From Arthrobacter sp. H16F315 (lineage in GTDB: Bacteria; Actinomycetota; Actinomycetes; Actinomycetales; Micrococcaceae), in NCBI RefSeq assembly GCF_024124825.1, contig NZ_JAMXSS010000002.1, positions 744,001 to 808,000 of the forward strand: a DNA stretch of 64,000 nucleotides. Direction: 5' to 3'. The stretch's first letter is position 1, and every line of letters starts with the position of its first letter. The translations under genes were made by a program, and so were the position numbers. This document shows positions 63,647 to 64,000 of the stretch, piece after piece. The notes beneath the pieces were generated by a model. The model ran no database searches and was not told where the DNA came from. It was given only the letters and a program-made list of their open reading frames with translations.

Positions 63647-64000
63647 ATGACGTTGGGGGACGCGGCCACCGAGCCGCTGGTACACATCAAAGATTTTAGG
63701 ATGGATTTCGGGGACACTACGGTCATCAAAGACCTCTCCTTCGATGTCCGCGCCGGGGAAACTTTTGGTTTCCTGGGCAGCAACGGATCCGGTAAGACCA
63801 CCACCTTGCGGGCCCTGCTGGGGATTTACCAGCCGACGGCGGGGACGCTCCACATCGGTGGCAGGCCATTCACCCCCGAAGACGGGGCCCGGCTCGGTTA
63901 TCTGCCGGAAGAGCGCGGCCTGTACAAAAAGAGTCCGTCATGGACGTTATGGTCTACTTTGGCCAGCTCAAAGGCCTGGACAAAACGCACGCCAAGGCCT
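63647..64000 (+). pseudogene. ABC transporter ATP-binding protein, 5' part, with a one-base frameshift; continues past window
   Basis: The N-terminal ABC ATPase part is visible: MTLGDAATEPLVHIKDF, the P-loop GSNGSGKTTT, and the Q-loop-like LGYLPEERGLYKK of NatA/DrrA-type exporters. After YKK the frame fails; adding one base in the A run at 63926-63930 restores ESVMDVMVYFGQLKGLDKTH, the usual helical segment. The gene runs off the right edge. An ABC-2 permease is expected downstream. Substrate unknown. Confidence 0.82.

Overview
The window is high-GC DNA with strong Shine-Dalgarno sites, tightly packed genes, ATGA stop/start overlaps and frequent GTG/TTG starts. The gene set (DUF4287, DUF6328, SulP, DUF969/DUF979, vanillate and cresol catabolism) fits a soil actinobacterium of the Micrococcaceae, most likely Arthrobacter or Pseudarthrobacter. 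The genus is an inference from style and content; no rRNA, tRNA, CRISPR array, integrase or transposase was seen.

Layout. 1-13.7 kb is mostly housekeeping and transport: a diacylglycerol-kinase-type lipid kinase cut by the left edge, pheA, a rhodanese, an amidase, an alcohol dehydrogenase, a POT peptide transporter, an APH-fold kinase, a frameshifted phosphoglucomutase, and a divergent pair of a RutE-like nitroreductase and a uracil permease. 13.7-18.7 kb carries a ProP-like transporter, glycerate kinase, a glycerophosphodiester phosphodiesterase and a Cof-type HAD phosphatase. 18.7-24.8 kb is a complete vanillin/vanillate module (vanB, vanA, vdh, a PadR regulator, a VanK-like permease) with four related palindromes in its two divergent promoter regions. 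24.8-39.2 kb mixes a PfkB kinase, NhaA, a TrkA/TrkH potassium system, a RelA/SpoT-type alarmone synthetase, peptidase E, a SulP/MerR divergent pair, a bile-acid-symporter-family carrier, a short LacI regulator and an MFS exporter.

40.6-50.6 kb is the most striking part. It is a one-strand operon of P450, PEP-synthase-like kinase (two subunits), short-chain dehydrogenase, [2Fe-2S] ferredoxin, ferredoxin reductase, HD phosphohydrolase and aldehyde dehydrogenase, headed by an IclR regulator. Content and order match the cre system of Corynebacterium glutamicum, in which 4-cresol is first phosphorylated, the methyl group of the aryl phosphate is oxidised by the P450, the phosphate is removed, and the alcohol is oxidised to 4-hydroxybenzoate. 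A perfect 12-1-12 inverted repeat lies just upstream of the P450 gene. With the vanillate module it makes the window a lignin-aromatic catabolism region; the ring-cleavage genes are not present here.

50.7-64 kb holds an aldo/keto reductase, a 17-bp tandem repeat, several small membrane or secreted proteins, a 2-haloacid dehalogenase, an orphan osmoprotectant-type binding protein, a GH15 glucosidase followed by a decayed VTT-family gene, a DUF2891/DUF979/DUF969 set with a GntR regulator, and an ABC ATPase cut by the right edge.

A technical point affects use of this sequence. Nine genes are each broken by single-base length changes (ten in total, two of them in pgm), nearly all inside homopolymer runs, and each becomes a full-length normal family member when one base is restored or removed. 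This pattern looks more like assembly or sequencing error than gene decay.
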